A stretch of DNA of 64,000 nt from Bradyrhizobium diazoefficiens (GCF_016616425.1 NZ_CP067101.1:4712001-4776000); one strand, 5' to 3'. Positions 18,999-33,470 are shown, counted from the stretch's first letter. Notes: generated by a model not told the origin, from the sequence alone. Program-made: numbers and translations.

Positions 18999-19011
18999 CT
19001 TCGTAAGCCTC

Positions 19012-19218
19012 TTACTTCTTCTTCGCGCGCGTCTGCGCGGCGACGGTCTTGATCCGGGCGATGTCACGGCGGGCCTCGCGCAGGCGCGAGGTGTTCTCGA
19101 GCTGCCCGGTGGCGCGCTGGAAGCGCAGGTTGAAGCGCTCCTTCTTCAGGTTCAGGATGGCGTCATCCTGCTGGTCGGGGCTCATCGCGCGGATGTCTTC
19201 GATCTTCATCTGGGCCAT
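19012..19218 (-). CDS. rpmC: 50S ribosomal protein L29
   Basis: A 68-residue helical L29 at the tunnel exit. Conserved [22 protein letters not shown] is present in the centre. Two in-frame ATGs compete: 19224 (sharing one base with the rplP stop, with GGAG only 2 nt away) and 19218 (GGAG 8 nt away). I chose 19218 on ribosome-binding-site spacing. The difference is two residues. Confidence 0.93.
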   Translation of the reverse strand: MAQMKIEDIRAMSPDQQDDAILNLKKERFNLRFQRATGQLENTSRLREARRDIARIKTVAAQTRAKKK

Positions 19219-19223
19219 GGCCA

Positions 19224-19637
19224 TTACTCCGCAATGCGCTCGACGAAGCGCGTCTTGATCGGCAGCTTGGCGGCCGCCAGGGTCAGCGCCTCACGCGCCG
19301 TCTGGGTGTTGACGCCGTCGATCTCGAACAGCACCCGGCCCGGCTTGACGCGCGCGACCCACAATTCCGGCGAACCCTTGCCGGAGCCCATGCGGACTTC
19401 GGCCGGCTTCTTCGACACCGGAACGTCCGGGAATACGCGGATCCAGACGCGGCCGGCGCGCTTCATATGACGGGTCAGCGCGCGGCGAGCGGCTTCGATC
19501 TGGCGCGCGGTAACGCGCTCAGGCTCGGTCGCCTTCAGGCCGAACTGGCCGAACGCCAACGTCGCGCCCGAAGACGCAACACCGTGGATGCGGCCCTTAT
19601 GCGCCTTCCGGAACTTCGTTTTCTTAGGTTGCATCAT
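19224..19637 (-). CDS. rplP: 50S ribosomal protein L16
   Basis: A 137-residue L16 near the peptidyl transferase and A-site region. It begins [16 protein letters not shown], contains [23 protein letters not shown], and the [15 protein letters not shown]-terminal half. Confidence 0.98.
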   Translation of the reverse strand: MMQPKKTKFRKAHKGRIHGVASSGATLAFGQFGLKATEPERVTARQIEAARRALTRHMKRAGRVWIRVFPDVPVSKKPAEVRMGSGKGSPELWVARVKPGRVLFEIDGVNTQTAREALTLAAAKLPIKTRFVERIAE

Positions 19638-19666
19638 GGCTTTAAGCCCTCAAATTCGCAGGTCAA

Positions 19667-20392
<726 letters not shown>

Positions 20393-20409
20393 CGTGTTCT
20401 CCTGCGCCC

Positions 20410-20796
20410 TTAAGCGGCTGCTTCGGCTTCGACCTGACGAACGATGATCGTCAGCTGCGAAAATGGTTTGTAGACACGGCCCGAGCGGCCACGGCCGCGG
20501 GCGGCAAAGCGCTTCATCACGAGGCCGTTGCCGACGAAGGCCTGCGCCACGACAAGATCGTCGACGTCGAGGTCGTGGTTGTTCTCGGCGTTGGCGATAG
20601 CCGATTCCAGGCACTTCTTCACATCGACCGCGATCCGCTTGCGCGAAAACTGCAGATCGGCGAGCGCAGCAGCAGCCTTCCGGCCGCGAATGAGCTGAGC
20701 GACCAGGTTGAGCTTCTGCGGGCTCACCCGCAGCATCCGGGCGACCGCCTTGGCCTCGTTGTCGGCGAGGCTCCGTTCGCGCTTAGGTTTGCTCAT
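20410..20796 (-). CDS. rplV: 50S ribosomal protein L22
   Basis: A 128-residue L22 whose hairpin lines the exit tunnel. [20 protein letters not shown] and the hairpin-tip [14 protein letters not shown] are visible. Confidence 0.98.
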   Translation of the reverse strand: MSKPKRERSLADNEAKAVARMLRVSPQKLNLVAQLIRGRKAAAALADLQFSRKRIAVDVKKCLESAIANAENNHDLDVDDLVVAQAFVGNGLVMKRFAARGRGRSGRVYKPFSQLTIIVRQVEAEAAA

Positions 20797-20806
20797 CGTT
20801 TAATCC

Positions 20807-21085
20807 TCAAGCCTTCTTGGCTTTCTTGTCGCCGGAGTGGCCATGGAAGGTCCGGGTCGGCGAAAACTCGCCGAACTTGTGACCGACCATTTCCTCGTTG
20901 ACGGCCACCGGCACGTGCTTCTGACCGTTGTAAACGCCGAAGGTCAGGCCGACGAACTGCGGCAGGATCGTCGAGCGACGGCTCCAGATCTTGATGACGT
21001 CGTGACGGCCGGACGCGCGCGCGGCATCTGCCTTCTTGAGCAGAGAACCCTCGACGAACGGGCCTTTCCAGACTGAACGAACCAT
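20807..21085 (-). CDS. rpsS: 30S ribosomal protein S19
   Basis: A 92-residue S19 of the small-subunit head. It begins [18 protein letters not shown] and ends with [19 protein letters not shown]. Confidence 0.98.
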   Translation of the reverse strand: MVRSVWKGPFVEGSLLKKADAARASGRHDVIKIWSRRSTILPQFVGLTFGVYNGQKHVPVAVNEEMVGHKFGEFSPTRTFHGHSGDKKAKKA

Positions 21086-21097
21086 GTCCGGCGTTCC

Positions 21098-21931
21098 TTA
21101 CTTCTTCCGCTTGTGGCGGCTTAGGAGAATGAATTTGTTGGTCGACTTGTTGGTGCGGGTCTTCTTGCCCTTGGTCGGCTTGCCCCACGGAGTGACCGGG
21201 TGGCGGCCGCCCGAGGTACGACCCTCACCGCCGCCGTGCGGATGGTCGATCGGGTTCATCGAAACACCGCGGTTGTGCGGCTTGCGGCCCAGCCAACGGT
21301 TGCGGCCGGCCTTGCCGATCGAGGTGTTCATGTGATCCGGGTTCGACACCGCGCCGATCGTGCCGCGGCAACGGCCGTGCACCAGGCGCTGCTCCCCCGA
21401 GTTCAGGCGGATGATCACGTAGTCCTGGTCGCGGCCGACGAGCTGGGCGTAGGTGCCCGCGGAACGGGCGAGCTGGCCGCCCTTCCCGATCTTGACCTCG
21501 ATGTTGTGGATGATCGTGCCGACCGGCATGTTGCCGAGCGGCATGACGTTGCCGGGCTTCACGTCGACGTAGTTGCCGGCGATGATGGTGTCGCCCACGG
21601 CGAGGCGCTGCGGCGCCAGGATGTAGGCCTGCTCGCCGTCCTGATACTTGATCAGCGCGATGAAGCCGGTGCGGTTCGGATCGTACTCGAGCCGCTCGAC
21701 GGTCGCGGGGACGTCGATCTTCTCGCGCTTGAAATCGACGGTGCGCAGCGTCCTCTTGTGGCCGCCGCCGCGGAAGCGCACGGTGATGCGACCGGTGTTG
21801 TTGCGGCCGCCCGAGGAGTGCTTGCCCTCGGTGAGCGCCTTGACCGGCTTGCCCTTGTAGAGGGCCGAACGATCGACCATGACCAGCTGGCGCTGGCCCG
21901 GCGTCGTGGGGTTGAATTTCTTCAGTGCCAT
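21098..21931 (-). CDS. rplB: 50S ribosomal protein L2
   Basis: A 277-residue L2, required for subunit association and peptidyl transferase activity. It begins [17 protein letters not shown]. The catalytically important histidine lies in the C-terminal [13 protein letters not shown]. Ends in a Lys-rich tail. Confidence 0.98.
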   Translation of the reverse strand: MALKKFNPTTPGQRQLVMVDRSALYKGKPVKALTEGKHSSGGRNNTGRITVRFRGGGHKRTLRTVDFKREKIDVPATVERLEYDPNRTGFIALIKYQDGEQAYILAPQRLAVGDTIIAGNYVDVKPGNVMPLGNMPVGTIIHNIEVKIGKGGQLARSAGTYAQLVGRDQDYVIIRLNSGEQRLVHGRCRGTIGAVSNPDHMNTSIGKAGRNRWLGRKPHNRGVSMNPIDHPHGGGEGRTSGGRHPVTPWGKPTKGKKTRTNKSTNKFILLSRHKRKK

Positions 21932-21943
21932 CGTCGTACGACC

Positions 21944-22246
21944 CTACAGACCGGTGGTGACGTCGATCCGGTGGCCCTCTTCGAGGGTCACGATCGCGCG
22001 CTTGGTGTTCGACTGCGAACCGAGATTGCCGCGGAAGACCTTGGTCTTGCCCTTGCGGACCAGCGTGTTGACGCTCTTGACCTTGACGTCGAACAGCTTC
22101 TCGATCGCTTCCTTGATCTGCGGCTTGGTCGCCTTTGCGGCTACCTTGAACAGCACCTTGTTGTGCTCCGAGGCGATCGTCGCCTTTTCGGTCACGACCG
22201 GCGACACGATCACGTCGTAGTGGCGAGCCTCGATGTTCTTCGTCAT
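21944..22246 (-). CDS. rplW: 50S ribosomal protein L23
   Basis: A 100-residue L23 at the tunnel exit, where SRP and trigger factor dock. [18 protein letters not shown] and [15 protein letters not shown] are typical. Its ATG overlaps the rplD stop as ATGA. Confidence 0.98.
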   Translation of the reverse strand: MTKNIEARHYDVIVSPVVTEKATIASEHNKVLFKVAAKATKPQIKEAIEKLFDVKVKSVNTLVRKGKTKVFRGNLGSQSNTKRAIVTLEEGHRIDVTTGL

Positions 22247-22863
22247 TTGAAGCGCGCCTCCAGCGCATCGATGGCGGCCTTGGTCAGAACGAGCTTCTGA
22301 CGGCGCAGAATGTCATAGACGTTGATGCCCTGGATCGGCAGCACGTCCATGTTCGGGATGTTGCGGGCCGCAGCGGCAAAGCCGTTGTTGAGTTCGGCAC
22401 CGTCGATGATCAGCGCGTTGGTCAAGCCCAGACCCGAGAAATGACCGAGCAGCGCCTTGGTCTTGGCGGCTTCCAGCGCGGCCTTGTCGATCACGACGAG
22501 ATCGCCGTCCTTGGCCTTGGCCGAGAGCGCATGCTTCAAAGCGAGCGCACGGACCTTCTTCGGCAGGTCGGTGGCATGCGAGCGCACCACCGGACCGAAG
22601 GCACGACCGCCGCCGCGGAACTGCGGCACGCGGGCCGAGCCGTGACGAGCACCGCCGGTGCCCTTCTGCTTGTACATCTTCTTGCCGGTGCGCCAGATTT
22701 CCGCGCGGCCCTTGGCCTTGTGCGTACCAGCCTGGCGCTTGTTGAGCTGCCACTGCACGCAACGTGCAATGATGTCCTGACGCGGCTCGAGGCCGAAAAT
22801 GGTGTCGGAGAGCTGGACCGAGCCGGCTTCCTTACCTTCGAGGGTGGTGACCTTCAATTCCAT
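22243..22863 (-). CDS. rplD: 50S ribosomal protein L4
   Basis: A 206-residue L4, in E. coli also the repressor of its own operon. The ATG at 22863 follows GGAGGCGTGAG and gives [14 protein letters not shown]. The extra upstream frame is inside rplC. The tunnel loop [19 protein letters not shown] is conserved. Confidence 0.97.
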   Translation of the reverse strand: MELKVTTLEGKEAGSVQLSDTIFGLEPRQDIIARCVQWQLNKRQAGTHKAKGRAEIWRTGKKMYKQKGTGGARHGSARVPQFRGGGRAFGPVVRSHATDLPKKVRALALKHALSAKAKDGDLVVIDKAALEAAKTKALLGHFSGLGLTNALIIDGAELNNGFAAAARNIPNMDVLPIQGINVYDILRRQKLVLTKAAIDALEARFK

Positions 22864-22864
22864 C

Positions 22865-23578
22865 TCACGCCTCCTGCGCAGCCGGAGCGGCTTCCGCGTC
22901 GCCAGCAACCTTGAACTTGCCGGGCTTCGGAGCTTCCTTCGGCAGCGGCTTCTTGACGGCGTCGCGCACGCGGATCCAGCCGCCCTTGGAGCCGGGAACG
23001 GCGCCTTCGACGAGGATCAGGCCGCGCTCGACATCGGTCTGGACGACGCGAAGGTTGAGCGTGGTGATGCGGTCGACACCCATGTGGCCGGGCATCTTCT
23101 TGTTCTTCCAGGTCTTGCCGGGGTCCTGACGGCCGCCGGTCGAACCGATCGAACGGTGCGAGACCGACACGCCGTGGGTGGCACGCAGGCCGCCGAAGTT
23201 CCAGCGCTTCATGCCGCCGGCGAAGCCCTTACCGACCGAGGTGCCGGTGACGTCGACGAACTGGCCGACGACGAAGTGATCGGCAAGGATCTCGGCCCCG
23301 ACGGGAATCATCGCGTCTTGCGAGACGCGGAATTCCTCGACCCGGCGCTTCGGTTCGACCTTGGCGACCGCGAACTGGCCGCGCTCCGCCTTGGGCATGT
23401 ACACGGTCTTGCGGCTGCCAGAACCGAGCTGGAGCGCGACGTAACCGTTCTTCTCTTCGGTACGGTGGCCTACGACCTGGCAATTGCCGAGCTTCAGCAC
23501 GGTCACGGGGATATGTTCGCCGGCCTCCGTGAAGACCCGCGTCATCCCGACCTTTTGTGCGATCACTCCGGAGCGCAT
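22865..23578 (-). CDS. rplC: 50S ribosomal protein L3
   Basis: A 237-residue L3. It begins [16 protein letters not shown] and holds the modified-glutamine loop region [20 protein letters not shown]. The C-terminus has an Ala-rich extension (AAPAAQEA). Confidence 0.98.
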   Translation of the reverse strand: MRSGVIAQKVGMTRVFTEAGEHIPVTVLKLGNCQVVGHRTEEKNGYVALQLGSGSRKTVYMPKAERGQFAVAKVEPKRRVEEFRVSQDAMIPVGAEILADHFVVGQFVDVTGTSVGKGFAGGMKRWNFGGLRATHGVSVSHRSIGSTGGRQDPGKTWKNKKMPGHMGVDRITTLNLRVVQTDVERGLILVEGAVPGSKGGWIRVRDAVKKPLPKEAPKPGKFKVAGDAEAAPAAQEA

Positions 23579-23629
23579 CGGCTTGCTTCCTGTTCTTTCT
23601 GTCCGCTTACGCGAACGGGATCCAAAATC

Positions 23630-23938
23630 TTAGAGCTTGATCTCGACGTCGACACCGGCGGCCAGATCGAGCTTCATCAAAGCGTCGACGGTCTGCGGGG
23701 TCGGATCGACGATGTCGAGCAGGCGCTTGTGAGTGCGCATCTCGAACTGCTCGCGGCTCTTCTTGTCGACGTGGGGCGAACGGTTGACGGTGAACTTCTC
23801 GATGCGGGTGGGCAGCGGAATGGGTCCGCGGACCTGCGCGCCGGTGCGCTTCGCCGTGTTCACGATCTCGCGGGTCGACGTATCGAGGATACGATGGTCG
23901 AACGCCTTGAGACGGATACGAATGTTTTGGCCGTTCAT
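23630..23938 (-). CDS. rpsJ: 30S ribosomal protein S10
   Basis: A 102-residue S10, also the NusE antitermination partner. It begins [16 protein letters not shown] and ends [11 protein letters not shown]. It is the first S10-operon gene here, 84 nt after tuf, with a repeat between them. Confidence 0.98.
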
Positions 23939-23954
23939 TGCCGTGCTTTCTCTA

Positions 23955-24018
23955 GTGAGTGGCGAGTAGCGAGTAGCGAATAGAATTCCCTATTCGCCAC
24001 TCACCATTCCCTATTCGC
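23955..24018. repeat. Inverted/direct repeat between tuf and rpsJ
   Basis: Perfect 11-bp arms GTGAGTGGCGA (23955-23965) and TCGCCACTCAC (23994-24004) enclose tandem AGTAGCG units, with CTATTCGC occurring twice more (23990-23997, 24011-24018). It fills the only AT-richer spacer in the cluster. Confidence 0.75.
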
Positions 24019-24022
24019 TTGT

Positions 24023-25213
<1,191 letters not shown>

Positions 25214-25253
25214 TTGACTCTCCGTTCAATCGTCAGCTTGAGACCGACGATAA

Positions 25254-27326
<2,073 letters not shown>

Positions 27327-27359
27327 GGGTCGTTCCTTACGGGTCCGAGTGTGTCGCCG

Positions 27360-27845
<486 letters not shown>

Positions 27846-28217
27846 TTACTTCGGACGCTTCGCGCCGTACTTCGAACGACGCTGCTTACGGTTCTTGACG
27901 CCCTGGGTATCCAGCACGCCGCGGAGGATGTGGTAGCGCACGCCGGGCAAGTCCTTGACGCGACCGCCGCGGATCATGACCACCGAGTGCTCCTGGAGGT
28001 TATGGCCCTCGCCGGGGATGTAGCCGATCACCTCGAAGCCGTTGGTCAGGCGCACCTTGGCGACCTTACGAAGCGCCGAGTTCGGCTTCTTCGGGGTCGT
28101 GGTGTAGACGCGCGTGCAAACCCCGCGCTTCTGCGGCGACTGCTGCAGCGCCGGCACCTTCTTGCGCGACTTCTGCACTTCACGCGGTTGAGCGATCAGC
28201 TGGTTGATCGTCGGCAT
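27846..28217 (-). CDS. rpsL: 30S ribosomal protein S12
   Basis: A 123-residue S12 at the decoding centre. The streptomycin-relevant lysines are wild type, in [13 protein letters not shown] and [13 protein letters not shown]. First gene of the ribosomal gene run. Confidence 0.98.
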   Translation of the reverse strand: MPTINQLIAQPREVQKSRKKVPALQQSPQKRGVCTRVYTTTPKKPNSALRKVAKVRLTNGFEVIGYIPGEGHNLQEHSVVMIRGGRVKDLPGVRYHILRGVLDTQGVKNRKQRRSKYGAKRPK

Positions 28218-28411
28218 CCTGGCCTTACCCTTTGTTCTGTCGCAGACCCCTCCGGATCCGCTGTCTTGCCGCAGCCCGTTGCCGGGACTGCAAATTCTTT
28301 CGAGCTACCCGCCCGACGAGGCCGCCTTCTGCGGAACAATCCGCACAAAGCGAAATCGCGCCAACCGCCCCATCAACGGGCGGAAAGCGCTTCGACGCCA
28401 CAGAGGACCGC

Positions 28412-28417
28412 AGTATA
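28412..28417 (-). promoter_or_regulatory. -10-like hexamer TATACT upstream of rpsL
   Basis: TATACT on the minus strand, about 195 nt before rpsL. No -35 box stands at standard spacing, so this is weaker than the upstream candidate at 28668-28694. Confidence 0.2.
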
Positions 28418-28667
28418 GAGGCCGGTCAGCGTAAAGCCGCGGCCGCCCACTGAGGTCATGCATCCGAATTCGATCTCGAGAGAACGTGCTCAAGAGAACT
28501 AAAGTCGCACTGGCATTGCCTAGCTATGATCGACAGCGTTTGAGCGGCATTCGTCGAGGTTGGTGCCCGCCTTGAGCGACCCCTTGTGGATCTCGTCCTT
28601 GGGGATCTAACGGGTGGCCCGTTCCGACGCTGGCGATGCTCACCGCCTGTCGTTAAGTGAGGCGCTT

Positions 28668-28694
28668 TCTATAAGTGAGAGTCGATCAAGTCAA
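28668..28694 (-). promoter_or_regulatory. Candidate promoter of the str operon
   Basis: On the minus strand TTGACT (28694-28689) and TATAGA (28673-28668) are 15 nt apart, or CTTGAC with 16 nt. Hexamers are good but the spacing is short. It lies about 450 nt before rpsL. Confidence 0.45.
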
Positions 28695-29007
28695 GGCGAA
28701 ACGACAATCGCGAAGCGCTTCAGGAGCCAGTCGAAATCGCTGTTTGCCGCCTCCCCGCGCGCCTCCGATATGGGACTACAGCCTTCATTTCCCTCGGCTG
28801 CCGGCAATTTATATCCGGGTGAAAAGTACTTTTATAACCGGGGAACAGGCTTTTCTGCTTGTAAACGCCAATCTGTCCGCTTCGGCACTAATCGGCGGCG
28901 GGCTTTCACCATCATCGACGGAGAGATTGTCGGCTTCGACCAATCCGCATGAGAGCCATCCGACTGAGATTTCGAATCGAAGAACGCATCGTCACGTGCA
29001 GATCGAG

Positions 29008-29047
29008 CGAACATCGATGACCGGAATCGAACATCGATGACGGGAAT
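29008..29047. repeat. Tandem 20-bp direct repeat
   Basis: Two adjacent copies of a 20-bp unit, CGAACATCGATGACCGGAAT (29008-29027) and the same with one change (29028-29047), just after the ABC transporter stop on the minus strand. Confidence 0.85.
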
Positions 29048-29069
29048 CACAGAATCGCTGCGGCCCCAG

Positions 29070-31088
29070 TCACTCCTCCTCTTCCTCTTCGTCCTCTTCG
29101 TCCTCGAGGTCGTCTTCGTCGTCATCGTCTCTGCCGTCGTCGGCCGGAGCCGCCGCGCCATGCGGCTGGTGGACTTGGTCGTTCCACAGCTTGCGATAGG
29201 TCCCGTTCTTGGCGAGCAGCTGGGCATGCGAGCCGCGCTCGATCGCCCTGCCCCCGGAAATCACGATGATCTCGTCCATCTCGACCACAGAAGTCAGGCG
29301 GTGGGTCGACCAGATCATGGTGCGGCCCTTGGCGACCTTGAGCAGCGTGCGGTTGATCGCGGCTTCCGTGGTCTGGTCCAATGCCGATGTGGCTTCGTCC
29401 AGCAGCAGCACCGAGGGGTTGCGGATGATCGCGCGCGCGATCGCGATGCGCTGGCGCTGGCCGCCCGACAGGGTGTCGCCACGCTCGCCGACCGGCGTGT
29501 CGTATCGCTGCGGCAGGCTCATGATGTAGCGGTGGATCTCGGCCTTCCTGGCCGCCTCCTCCACCTCCTCGTCGGTCGCGCCCTCCTTGCCGAGCCGGAT
29601 GTTCTCGCGGATCGACATGTTGAACAGCATGTTCTCCTGGAACACCACGGCCATGCTCCGGCGCAGTGAACCCAGCGTCACCTTGCGGACGTCGACGCCG
29701 TCGATGGTGACGCGGCCCTCGTCAGGCACGTAGAGCCGCAGGATCAGGTTGAGCAACGTGCTCTTGCCGGAGCCGCTCGGGCCGACGATCGCGATGCGTT
29801 TACCCGCATTGAGCTTGAGACTGAGATTGTCCAGCACCGGCGTCTGACTGCTCTCGTACTGGAAGGTGACGTGATCGAAGGTGATGTCGTTGGTAATGCG
29901 CGGCAGGTCGGGGGCGCCCGGGCGATCGGCGCCGCGGGTCGGTTCGTCCAGCAGTTCCTGGATGTGGCGGATCGCAGCGGCCGAGGAGATCGACACCGGG
30001 ATGAAATGCATCACATGGGCGATGTTGTAGGACACCTCCCAGAACGCACTCTCGAAGGTGACGAAGGTGCCGATGGTGATCTGACCCTTGGTCGCCAGGT
30101 ACGCGCCGAGGGCCAGCACGACCAAGTGCAGCAGCAGCACCGAGATAGTGACCGTCCGCTCCACCATGGTCGACAGGAAGGCGGCTGAGGCGATCTTGTT
30201 GCGCGTCTCGTCGTTGCGGAAGGTGAAGAAGCCGAACATCTTGCGCTGCAGGCTGAACGCCTTGATCACGGCCTGCGCCGCAACGTTCTCCTGCACCATG
30301 CCGAGCAGTGCGCTCTCGTTGAGCTTCTGTTCGTAATTGGCCTGCACCGCCTTGGGCGTCAGGATCCGCGGGCCGACCAGCGTGATCGGGAACACGAGCA
30401 GCGCGACCGCCGCGAGCTGCCAGTTCAGGAACATCATCAGGATGATGCCGGCGATCAATTCCAGAAACGGCAGCGCCGCGCTGTTGGCAAAGGTCTTCAC
30501 TGACCCTTCGAAGGCCGAGAGGTCGACGGAGAAGCGCGACAGGATCTCGCCGCGCCTGGTGCGTCCGAAATAGGCAGCCGGCAGGTCCTGGACATGCTCG
30601 AACAGGCGCTTGCGGACGTCGGAGATGACACAGGCAGCTAGCCGCGCATCCCAGCGCTCGTACCAGACAGCGACGATCGAGGTGAAGATGCCGGCGACGG
30701 CAAGCGCGCCGAGAATCTTGTACAGCGCCCGGAAGTCCTCCTCGCCGAGCGCGTCATCGATCAGGAACTTGAGGCTGAGTGGCATGATGACGTTGAACAG
30801 CGTCTCGACGAAGACGCCGAACGCCACGAATGACAGCATCCGCTTATAGTTCGCCAGGAAAGGCTTGACGAAGCCGACGACGGTCGCGAGCGCGCCGGCA
30901 GCTTCGCGAGCGGTAAAGACGACGAGGTCCTCGTCCTCATCGTCGTCGAGTTCCAGCTCGTCATCCGCCTCGGCATCCTCGTCGTCTTCGAGGTCCGGTT
31001 TGGCAGCCGCGACGAGCTTGTCGTCGAGCTCGGCCGCGTCTTGCGCAGCGAGCTTCTGTTTGTCGGGCGAGAGAGGCTTGGACGCCAT
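29070..31088 (-). CDS. ABC exporter, fused permease and ATPase, with acidic termini
   Basis: A 672-residue half-transporter of the exporter type (MsbA/glucan-exporter-like). An N-terminal cytoplasmic stretch of about 60 residues is rich in Asp/Glu. Six membrane helices follow. The ATPase has Walker A GPSGSGKST, signature LSGGQ, Walker B VLLLDEAT and the switch histidine in STHR, so it should be active as a homodimer. The C-terminus ends in about 20 nearly continuous acidic residues. The gene lies 131 nt downstream of a FAD oxidoreductase-methyltransferase gene on the same strand, whose product also ends acidic. The two may form an operon that makes and exports one product; the substrate is unknown. 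Confidence 0.93.
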   Translation of the reverse strand: MASKPLSPDKQKLAAQDAAELDDKLVAAAKPDLEDDEDAEADDELELDDDEDEDLVVFTAREAAGALATVVGFVKPFLANYKRMLSFVAFGVFVETLFNVIMPLSLKFLIDDALGEEDFRALYKILGALAVAGIFTSIVAVWYERWDARLAACVISDVRKRLFEHVQDLPAAYFGRTRRGEILSRFSVDLSAFEGSVKTFANSAALPFLELIAGIILMMFLNWQLAAVALLVFPITLVGPRILTPKAVQANYEQKLNESALLGMVQENVAAQAVIKAFSLQRKMFGFFTFRNDETRNKIASAAFLSTMVERTVTISVLLLHLVVLALGAYLATKGQITIGTFVTFESAFWEVSYNIAHVMHFIPVSISSAAAIRHIQELLDEPTRGADRPGAPDLPRITNDITFDHVTFQYESSQTPVLDNLSLKLNAGKRIAIVGPSGSGKSTLLNLILRLYVPDEGRVTIDGVDVRKVTLGSLRRSMAVVFQENMLFNMSIRENIRLGKEGATDEEVEEAARKAEIHRYIMSLPQRYDTPVGERGDTLSGGQRQRIAIARAIIRNPSVLLLDEATSALDQTTEAAINRTLLKVAKGRTMIWSTHRLTSVVEMDEIIVISGGRAIERGSHAQLLAKNGTYRKLWNDQVHQPHGAAAPADDGRDDDDEDDLEDEEDEEEEEE

Positions 31089-31219
31089 GAAACCAACCGA
31101 TGCTGACGGCCGGCATGACCGCAGAGAAAGCAGGAAATAGCGGGGGCCGCTATTGCGCCGATTCTATGCGATCAAGATGACTTCGGCAAAACAATTGGCG
31201 AATCCATTCGATCCCGCGG

Positions 31220-33277
31220 CTAGTCGTCGTCCTCATCCTCGACCTTGTCGAAGAAGGAATAGCGCAAGCTGTCGGCGTCGGCGTACCACTGCCCTGGCCC
31301 CTTGTTGGCGGCAAGCGTCGCCTCCCAGAGCGCATCGGTGCAATCCTTGCGGTGCATCGAGAGGTCGAAACCATTGCCGAAGAACAGCTCGGACCATTCC
31401 CACCAGGTGCCGAGTTTCTTGACCCCGCGCAGGAGATCGTAGCGGTCGATCAGCGCCGGAGCCATGTCCGAGGTGATCGAGCCGAACACGAGGCCGGTCT
31501 TGACCACGCGGTTGAGCTCGCGGATCGCGCGGACCACCTGCTTCGGGGAAACATGGCAGAGGCTGGTCTCGAACACGAAGTCGAATGCGCCGTCGTTGAA
31601 GGGCATGTCGGCGATCGAGCCGAGCTTGTTGTACTTCTCGAGCGTCTTCGGCGTCCTGGCGTGGATGGCGCGGTTGTTCTCGATGCCGAAGGCATCGATG
31701 CCGCGATCGCGCAGCGCACCGACCAGCTCGCCGCTGGCCGAGCCCGCGACGAGCAGCTTGGCGCCCTTCGTCCTGCCCCAGACGATGTCGAGCAGCCTGA
31801 TGAGATAATCGGGGTCGGTGAAGTGGCGCCACGCCTCGTGATAGGGACCGAGGCCGCGATAGTTCTCGAAATAAGCGCGATCGATCTTGTCGGAGCGCGG
31901 CTTGTCCTCCGCGCGTTCCCGGCGCAAACGCATCATCTCGGTCAGGATGATGTCGGTGGCGGCGTCCGAGGAGTCGAGCAAGCCGTTCAGCGTCGAATCG
32001 AACAGATAGTCGCCGACCACCACGATGCCCGGATGCTCCTTCGGCTCGGGCCGATGATTGGTCATGACGTCGCGCACGGGCAGACCGCCCGGGATCGCGT
32101 TCACCGACGACAGCCAGCGGTGGATCTTGCCTTCCATGAAATGCGAACGGGCATCGCCGAGCGAGGCCGGCAGCGACTTCAGCGCGGCGTCGATCAGCTC
32201 CTGGTCCGACAGGTTGGCGAAGGCCAGCGCGTCGGAGCCGGGAATGAGCCAGTTCAGCACGCCGTGCTTGCCGACGTCGTGACGCGCGCCCTCATTGTAG
32301 ACGCAGCAGCCGCCGAAGGCTTCCGACATGAACCAGGCGCCGGAAATCTTCTCGCCCCAGAACGGCGTGTCGAACAGGATCGAGACGCGCAGGTAATGCG
32401 CGGGACGGTCGAAGTAAGAGACGTGCTTGACCATCGACTTGCGCAGCTGCTCGCCTTCCCAGCCGACGGTGGCGAGCCAGGAATGCGGCAGGCAGACCAG
32501 CACGAGATCGAAGTCGCGGGTCTCCGGCCCCTTGCCGTTCATCATCTTGAGCTGGTAGCGGCCGGTCGGCGCCTTGCCGACGGTGAGCACGCGGTGATTG
32601 AGCTGGATGTCGGCGTTGACCTCCGACTGGAGGCACTCGATCAGCTGCTCGTTGCCGTTCTGGATGGAGTAGAGGCCGATATAGCCTTCGACATCCATCA
32701 GATAGTTCTTGAGTGCGTTGAGGCCGTTGGTGTTGTGGCTCTCGGTCGCGATGTCGGAGCGCGCCATCACCTTGAAGAAGCGCTTTGCCGTCTCGTCCTC
32801 GACCTCCTCGTCGAGCACCTGCTCGGCGGTCTTGTAGGCCCAGGGATTCTCGTTGTCGTGCGCGCCGACACCCTCGTAATATTCCATTGGCGTCATCGCC
32901 TCGGCGCAGCGCTTGCGGAACGCCTCGATCGCGGTCGCGGTCCTGGCGCCGTATTTGCGGCGCATGCCGGCGACGTCGTTGAGCAGCTCGCCGCCGAACT
33001 GCACCTGTTCGGCATCCATCGGAATGGTCTGCAGCCCGAAATGCTGAATCAGCTCGCGCAGCGGATCGGGGCCGGTCATCGAGTAGTCGTAGATCTCGGC
33101 AACGCCGGCCTCGTACATCGCGGGTGCGGAATCGAACTTGCGCGTGACGACCTTGCCGCCGAGCCGGTCGGAGGCCTCGTAGATGGTGACGCGACAGAGA
33201 TCGCCAAGTTTGCGCTTCAGATACCAGGCGCTCATCAGCCCGCCAGGGCCGCCGCCTACGATTGCAAGATCGAGCAT
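31220..33277 (-). CDS. FAD-dependent amine-oxidase/desaturase-like protein fused to a SAM methyltransferase
   Basis: A 685-residue two-domain protein. The N-terminal part has the FAD-binding GGGPGG at residues 8-13, the second glutamate (IYEASDRLGGK), and a C-terminal FAD segment (PGIVVVGDYLFDSTLNGLLDSSDAA) as in flavin amine oxidases and phytoene-desaturase-like enzymes. From about residue 491 a class I methyltransferase follows, with motif I LLVAGSASGEL and MPFNDGAFDFVFET. The protein ends VEDEDDD. I do not recognise a characterised protein with this architecture. A single product oxidised and methylated in sequence is an inference. The downstream ABC exporter, on the same strand, may export it. 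Confidence 0.88.
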   Translation of the reverse strand: MLDLAIVGGGPGGLMSAWYLKRKLGDLCRVTIYEASDRLGGKVVTRKFDSAPAMYEAGVAEIYDYSMTGPDPLRELIQHFGLQTIPMDAEQVQFGGELLNDVAGMRRKYGARTATAIEAFRKRCAEAMTPMEYYEGVGAHDNENPWAYKTAEQVLDEEVEDETAKRFFKVMARSDIATESHNTNGLNALKNYLMDVEGYIGLYSIQNGNEQLIECLQSEVNADIQLNHRVLTVGKAPTGRYQLKMMNGKGPETRDFDLVLVCLPHSWLATVGWEGEQLRKSMVKHVSYFDRPAHYLRVSILFDTPFWGEKISGAWFMSEAFGGCCVYNEGARHDVGKHGVLNWLIPGSDALAFANLSDQELIDAALKSLPASLGDARSHFMEGKIHRWLSSVNAIPGGLPVRDVMTNHRPEPKEHPGIVVVGDYLFDSTLNGLLDSSDAATDIILTEMMRLRRERAEDKPRSDKIDRAYFENYRGLGPYHEAWRHFTDPDYLIRLLDIVWGRTKGAKLLVAGSASGELVGALRDRGIDAFGIENNRAIHARTPKTLEKYNKLGSIADMPFNDGAFDFVFETSLCHVSPKQVVRAIRELNRVVKTGLVFGSITSDMAPALIDRYDLLRGVKKLGTWWEWSELFFGNGFDLSMHRKDCTDALWEATLAANKGPGQWYADADSLRYSFFDKVEDEDDD

Positions 33278-33413
33278 GTGAGTTCCGAGGTCTCCGGCCC
33301 TGCCCCCGTCACGGGATCCACCGGTCTAAACACGCCTAGCAGAAGCGCTTTTGCGCCTGAAGGAAAGATGAACAAGGGTTGGTTCTGCATCGCAGCAAGT
33401 CAAGAATGCAACA

Positions 33414-33439
33414 AAAAGGCCGGCTTGCGCCGGCCTTTT
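33414..33439 (-). terminator. Rho-independent terminator after rpoC
   Basis: A perfect 11-bp stem (33414-33424 with 33429-33439, 4-nt loop) followed on the minus strand by TTTTTGTTGC. It lies 32 nt after the rpoC stop. Confidence 0.92.
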
Positions 33440-33470
33440 CACTGTCCTCGGTATTCCTACGGATGAACCA

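Larger units (their letters stand above)
28218..29069. other. 852-nt intergenic region upstream of rpsL
   Basis: I see no credible gene here. Short open frames lack family features and use unlike codons. The region should hold the str operon promoter and a leader of several hundred nt. It also contains a tandem 20-bp repeat next to the ABC transporter end. The stretch 28690-28960 is noticeably less GC-rich than the surrounding genes. Confidence 0.6.

Noticed and set aside
28614..28952. Short open frames upstream of rpsL
   Set aside because: No ribosome-binding site, family motif or coherent codon use; more likely leader or intergenic DNA.
31352..33466. A 704-codon frame antisense to the FAD oxidoreductase fusion
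   Set aside because: No recognisable fold, and the opposite strand has clear FAD and SAM motifs.
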